Notes under the pieces: generated by a model
What the model was told of the DNA's origin: nothing
The model's database searches: none
What the model saw: the letters and a program-made list of their open reading frames with translations, nothing else
Shown: positions 60,607-64,000 of the stretch, piece by piece
How the letters are laid out: every line of letters begins with the position of its first letter
Position numbering within the stretch: the stretch's first letter is position 1
Assembly (NCBI GenBank): GCA_045576335.1
Contig: JAZNGH010000042.1
Span: forward strand, 1-64,000
DNA: 64,000 nt
Direction of reading: 5' to 3'
DNA from: Scatosoma sp045576335
GTDB lineage: Bacteria > Bacillota > Clostridia > Christensenellales > Borkfalkiaceae
Program-made: the position numbers and the translations under genes

Positions 60607-61416
60607 TTATCCTAAACCTATACATTGCGTGCATATCTTGACCGCCTTTGCAAGCACGTCCGCCATACCGCCGTTGTTCACGCCCAAGATAATAAATACG
60701 ACTGCCAAAACGCCGACAGCAATCCGAACGCCCAACAAAAACCACTTTGAACGCAAAAAAGGCAATTTGTCGCAAATCGAGCGTTTTTCTTCTCGTGCCG
60801 CCGCCCTAACGCCCTTTTTCGCGTTTTCCGCAATCGTCGTTTTTACAAGCGAAATTTCCGTTTTATAAAGGGAAGCGTTGAGATAGACCGCGGCAATGCC
60901 CGCGCCCAACGCGGCGAATATCCAAGGCAACGCCCTCACCAGCCTCTCCGCCTCCTCGTGCGAAGCAAAAAAGCCCTCCTTCGCCACGGGCGTATACGCG
61001 CCCAAAAGATAAATAGCGGCAACGGTTACACAGACCAAGCACACCGCTAAACAAACGGACCAAACGAGCACGCGGCGGGAGCTTTGCCTTTTCATATCCG
61101 CCGTAATATCCGTTTCGGGCAAACGCCTCGAAAGCTTGGCAAGCGTGGAGCGAAGCTCTACGCTCGGCAAAACGGGCGTGTTCTCTTCGGGAAAAACGAA
61201 AGCGAGCACGACGACGCCGACGAACGCCGCCACCCAAATCAAAACGGGCACGGCGATACGGGAAAAGGCGTTCGAAATATTCTCGACCGTAAACGATTTA
61301 TTGCCCAAGGCGTAAATGCCCCAGACCTGTATAATCAACAACAGCCCGACGAACGCGCTGTACGCGCCGAAGAAAATCCCGTAAATGCGGCGCGGTGTAT
61401 GCTTTCTTTCCGTCAT
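60607..61416 (-). CDS. Membrane protein with C-terminal CD1871A-like CXXC tail
   Basis: The 269-residue protein has about five hydrophobic segments (near 13-34, 54-75, 117-138, 162-181, 225-242) with basic loops, and ends in IILGVNNGGMADVLAKAVK then ICTQCIGLG. That ending (GG-x-A/V-VL-KA-x-IC-x-x-C-IGLG) resembles the small CD1871A-type CXXC proteins of Clostridia, here as the tail of a larger protein. Cys262 and Cys265 are the only CXXC in it. It has a perfect promoter and lies upstream of the NapH-like and TlpA genes. Confidence 0.78.
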   Translation of the reverse strand: MTERKHTPRRIYGIFFGAYSAFVGLLLIIQVWGIYALGNKSFTVENISNAFSRIAVPVLIWVAAFVGVVVLAFVFPEENTPVLPSVELRSTLAKLSRRLPETDITADMKRQSSRRVLVWSVCLAVCLVCVTVAAIYLLGAYTPVAKEGFFASHEEAERLVRALPWIFAALGAGIAAVYLNASLYKTEISLVKTTIAENAKKGVRAAAREEKRSICDKLPFLRSKWFLLGVRIAVGVLAVVFIILGVNNGGMADVLAKAVKICTQCIGLG

Positions 61417-61447
61417 ATCTGCTCCTCTTTATATTCTCGTTGGATAT

Positions 61448-61476
61448 ATTATATAACAACTTTGATTTCCTGTCAA
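61448..61476 (-). promoter_or_regulatory. Consensus promoter of the CXXC-tail / NapH-like / TlpA operon
   Basis: Perfect TTGACA and TATAAT with a 17-base spacer on the minus strand, about 31 nt before the ATG; AGAGGAG precedes the start. Confidence 0.92.
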
Positions 61477-61594
61477 GCAATTCCAACGCCGCGAATGCGG
61501 GCGTTTTTGTTTTCGTTTCCCTGCTTTGCCTTTTTTATCCACCTTTTTCCTATGTGAAAAATGGATAAAAACGCTAAAAACGCTTAAAAACCTC

Positions 61595-61623
61595 TTGTCT
61601 TTTTTTGCGATATATAGTATAAT
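61595..61623 (+). promoter_or_regulatory. Promoter of the GLUG-repeat lipoprotein
   Basis: TTGTCT and a perfect TATAAT with a 17-base spacer, about 82 nt before the lipoprotein ATG. The divergent redox-operon promoter lies 120 bp away. Confidence 0.78.
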
Positions 61624-61705
61624 GAATAATGGAATTAAATGGGGTAATTTACCCGTGCGTACGCACAAAAAATATCCCCTCTATCCCAAAAAAAACGGAG
61701 TATTT

Positions 61706-64000
61706 ATGAAAAAATATCTTATCGCATTATTACTTTCCCTTTCCTGTGGCGCGTTCGCGCTTGCGGCGGCGAGCTGCAACGACGAGGGCGACAGCTCGAC
61801 GCCGAGCGGTGAAACGCATACCGTTACGCTGCAAGGCGGCGAAGGCTACGGCTTTGCGGGCGAGGGCGTTACCCAAGGCGCAAACGGGCAATGGACGGCG
61901 ACCGTCGCGGAAGGCGACGCGCTGCAATTCACCCTCGATTTGGGTGCGTTTTACGACGGAACGCCTACCGTGACCGTCGGGAATACCGTGCTCGCGGAAA
62001 AGGACGGCGTATATTCCTTGACTGTGGAATCCGACGTGACCGTCACCGTCAGCGGCATAGTGAAAGCGACCTCGAATATGCTGGGTACGGGCGCGTTTGA
62101 CGACGCGTTCGTAATTACCAAGCCCATCGACCTTTTATATATCGCGGAAAAGGTCAACGCGGGCGACACCGCATACAGCCGCGCGGCGTACGTCTTGGGC
62201 GCGGATATCGACTGCAAGGGCGAGGAGCTGGAAATCATCGGCGATTTAAGCACGCCGCAAGCCTTTTTCAGCGGCTGCTTCTCTTGCGTGACCGACAGCG
62301 AAACGGGCGAAATGGTGCGTTATACCATTTCCAACTTCGTCATCAATTCGGACGATTCCAACTACGTGGGGCTGTTCGGTTGCGTGCAGACGGATATCGC
62401 CGTTTCGGGCAGCGGTATGTTCTACGGGATTCGCTTGGAAGATTTCACCATCAACGTCAGCTCGTCGGGGCTTGACAAGGGCAACCGTACCCTTTATTGC
62501 GGCTCTTTGATAGGCTACGGCGTGGGCGTTACCTCCTATCTTTGCGACGCAACGAACGGACAAATCAACGTTTCGGGCGACGCGCTCGAAAACGCGCTTG
62601 CAGGCGGACTTATGGGCGTACAGCAGGGCTATTATTTCAACGATTATTCGCAAGCGTATCTCGCCGAAACGGCGTACGCTACGGTAGACGTGGACGTGCG
62701 TAGCGTACAGGGCGTGACCTTGTTTGCAGGCGGTATCACGGGCTATTTGTACACCAACTCTATTTTCGCCCCCTCCGTTATCCATAATTCGTACGCAACG
62801 GGCAACGTCAGCGGTGCAGTCCGCGCGGGCGGCGTTACGGGCGGGCTTGGGCAGTATACCTCTATCGCCAGCAGCTATTCCTCGGGCAACGTTATGGCAA
62901 ACGCGACTTCGACGAGCGACACGGACGGGCTTCCCGAAGAATTCAGCTACGCGTATGCGGGCGGTATCGCGGGCTACGCGGAAAACGACAGTATCGTAAA
63001 CGATTGTTTTGCGACGGGCGTGCTCTCGGCCAAAGCCGTTGACGGTAAAAATTCCGAATTTACGCACGCGGCGATCGCGGGCGGCGACGAAGCGGGCAAG
63101 GTATCCGTTTCCTCGCAAAAATACGTCGTTAAAAACTGCCGCGGCGCGATTGCAGAAAACCTGCTGGAAACGCTCACGAAAGAGCTTGGCTGGCAGACCT
63201 ATAACTGGATTATATCGGACAGCGCGCTTCCTACCATCAACTACGACGCTTCCAGCGAATCGGTCACCACGACGATCACCGTCAACTATATAACCCAAAC
63301 GGCGGACGGCGTGAAAGCCGTTACGGTCGGCGGGGTGGAAAACGACAAGTTCTCCTACACCGATTCCTACGCGCCGATTATGGACGCATTCAACAACGGC
63401 GACATTCTCACCTATCTCACCGCGGACGACGGCGTGCTTCTCTCTTACGGTTATTTCTTCGACGAGGCTTGCACGCAACCCGTCCCCTATTCCTATCTCA
63501 CCACGCGTAGCGTCGATATTTACGTCGGCTTTACCGACCCCGCGCCCATTCTCGGCGAATATTATATTCAAACGGAAAGCGCGAGCGAGCCTATTTTGAT
63601 TTCAATCAAAGCGAACGGCACCGCTCTTTGCGACGACGGCGCGGACGAAATTACCGTCAATTATCAGTACGACGGCGAAAACTTGCTGTTAGAAGGCGTA
63701 CGGTTTGCGAAATTCTTTACGGGCGCGGTCGATACGGAATTGAGCGTCAACGAGGACGCGGCATTCGACCTCAACCGTTATACGCTCAATCATTTCAAGG
63801 CGTCCTTGAATGACAAGAGCGTTTTGGAGCTGTACGACGGCGTATATTTCACCGCGGCAAAACCGCTTACCGCGTATAAGGCGAAAAGCGCGTTGCAGGG
63901 CGTGTATTACCTCGACGGCACAACGCTTGCACAGCTCACCTTCCGTCCCGACGGTACGGGCGTGTACGAGGCTACGGGCGCGTACGACGAATTTACGTAT
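61706..64000 (+). CDS. Lipoprotein with GLUG-motif repeats, 3' end outside window
   Basis: An ATG at 61706, preceded by GGAG, opens 765 codons to the window edge without a stop. A signal of about 23 residues ends in AASC (Cys24 lipidation), then a Gly-rich domain to about 130. From about 210 to 440 come repeated GLUG-type turns (YVGLFGCVQ, LAGGLMGVQQG, FAGGITGYLY, AGGVTGGLGQYTS, YAGGIAGYAEN), typical of beta-helical surface adhesins. After 490 come beta-sandwich repeats. It is separate from the 52-58.8 kb cluster. Confidence 0.82.
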   Translation, partial: MKKYLIALLLSLSCGAFALAAASCNDEGDSSTPSGETHTVTLQGGEGYGFAGEGVTQGANGQWTATVAEGDALQFTLDLGAFYDGTPTVTVGNTVLAEKDGVYSLTVESDVTVTVSGIVKATSNMLGTGAFDDAFVITKPIDLLYIAEKVNAGDTAYSRAAYVLGADIDCKGEELEIIGDLSTPQAFFSGCFSCVTDSETGEMVRYTISNFVINSDDSNYVGLFGCVQTDIAVSGSGMFYGIRLEDFTINVSSSGLDKGNRTLYCGSLIGYGVGVTSYLCDATNGQINVSGDALENALAGGLMGVQQGYYFNDYSQAYLAETAYATVDVDVRSVQGVTLFAGGITGYLYTNSIFAPSVIHNSYATGNVSGAVRAGGVTGGLGQYTSIASSYSSGNVMANATSTSDTDGLPEEFSYAYAGGIAGYAENDSIVNDCFATGVLSAKAVDGKNSEFTHAAIAGGDEAGKVSVSSQKYVVKNCRGAIAENLLETLTKELGWQTYNWIISDSALPTINYDASSESVTTTITVNYITQTADGVKAVTVGGVENDKFSYTDSYAPIMDAFNNGDILTYLTADDGVLLSYGYFFDEACTQPVPYSYLTTRSVDIYVGFTDPAPILGEYYIQTESASEPILISIKANGTALCDDGADEITVNYQYDGENLLLEGVRFAKFFTGAVDTELSVNEDAAFDLNRYTLNHFKASLNDKSVLELYDGVYFTAAKPLTAYKAKSALQGVYYLDGTTLAQLTFRPDGTGVYEATGAYDEFTY

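Noticed and set aside
62246..63571. A 441-codon minus-strand frame opposite the GLUG lipoprotein
   Set aside because: It is antisense to a repeat-rich lipoprotein with signal peptide and lipobox; composition (Arg/Val/Gly) is that of a shadow frame.
1..64000. CRISPR array, insertion sequence, prophage or rRNA operon
   Set aside because: No spaced direct-repeat array, transposase, integrase, phage structural gene or rRNA sequence was found. The short tandem repeats listed are two-unit only.

Overview
The window looks like a core chromosomal segment of an anaerobic, Gram-positive-type bacterium of the Bacillota, most likely an uncultured gut Clostridia lineage. The grounds are a PolC-type replicative polymerase, a phenylalanine T-box leader, the MEP isoprenoid pathway gene ispG, mcsA-mcsB-clpC, NrdR, a DUF3343/cysteine-desulfurase pair of the kind seen in Clostridia, and lipoproteins with Gram-positive lipoboxes. 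I cannot name the genus from sequence alone. Nearly all genes lie on the minus strand in long, tightly packed operons with many 4-50 nt overlaps, which suggests one replichore arm read away from the right edge.

Region 1-15.6 kb (minus) is a housekeeping superoperon. In transcription order it reads dgt, dnaG, rpoD, trmK, Nif3-like, zinc-ribbon coiled coil, alr, a membrane protein, rsmD, coaD, DAHP synthase, pheA, patatin, rarA, nrdR, ispG and the 5' part of polC, which leaves the window. Region 15.7-20.9 kb holds an acyltransferase, a GT8 glycosyltransferase, an MBL hydrolase, dtd, efp and an M24 peptidase. Region 20.9-27.3 kb is a T-box-controlled pheS-pheT-truB-ribF-nfo operon.

Region 27.3-32 kb is a patchwork of small units: mscL with a long tail, three small uncharacterised genes, a compact XRE regulator with two identical 17-bp palindromic operators, nth, and a divergent DUF3343/cysteine desulfurase pair. 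Region 32-42.7 kb is a continuous minus-strand array of an XRE-membrane protein, mcsA, mcsB, clpC and the shikimate genes aroC-aroB-aroA-aroE-aroQ-aroK plus an SDR; with the DAHP synthase and pheA at 4.5-6.4 kb this gives most of the route to chorismate and phenylalanine. Region 42.9-51.9 kb has proS, two paralogous multi-pass membrane proteins, ppa, a ROK sugar kinase, tRNA-Ser(GCT), a purine permease and nagB.

Region 52-64 kb is the accessory, surface-facing part and the best candidate for an undescribed system. Four co-directional lipoprotein genes, one with an embedded thioredoxin (TlpA) domain, converge on an operon that encodes a membrane protein ending in a CXXC tail, a NapH-like polyferredoxin membrane protein, and a membrane-anchored TlpA thioredoxin. 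I infer an extracytoplasmic thiol-redox pathway fed by iron-sulfur electron transfer. A large GLUG-repeat lipoprotein runs off the right edge. Many promoters here are close to the sigma-A consensus with 17-bp spacers and are listed individually.
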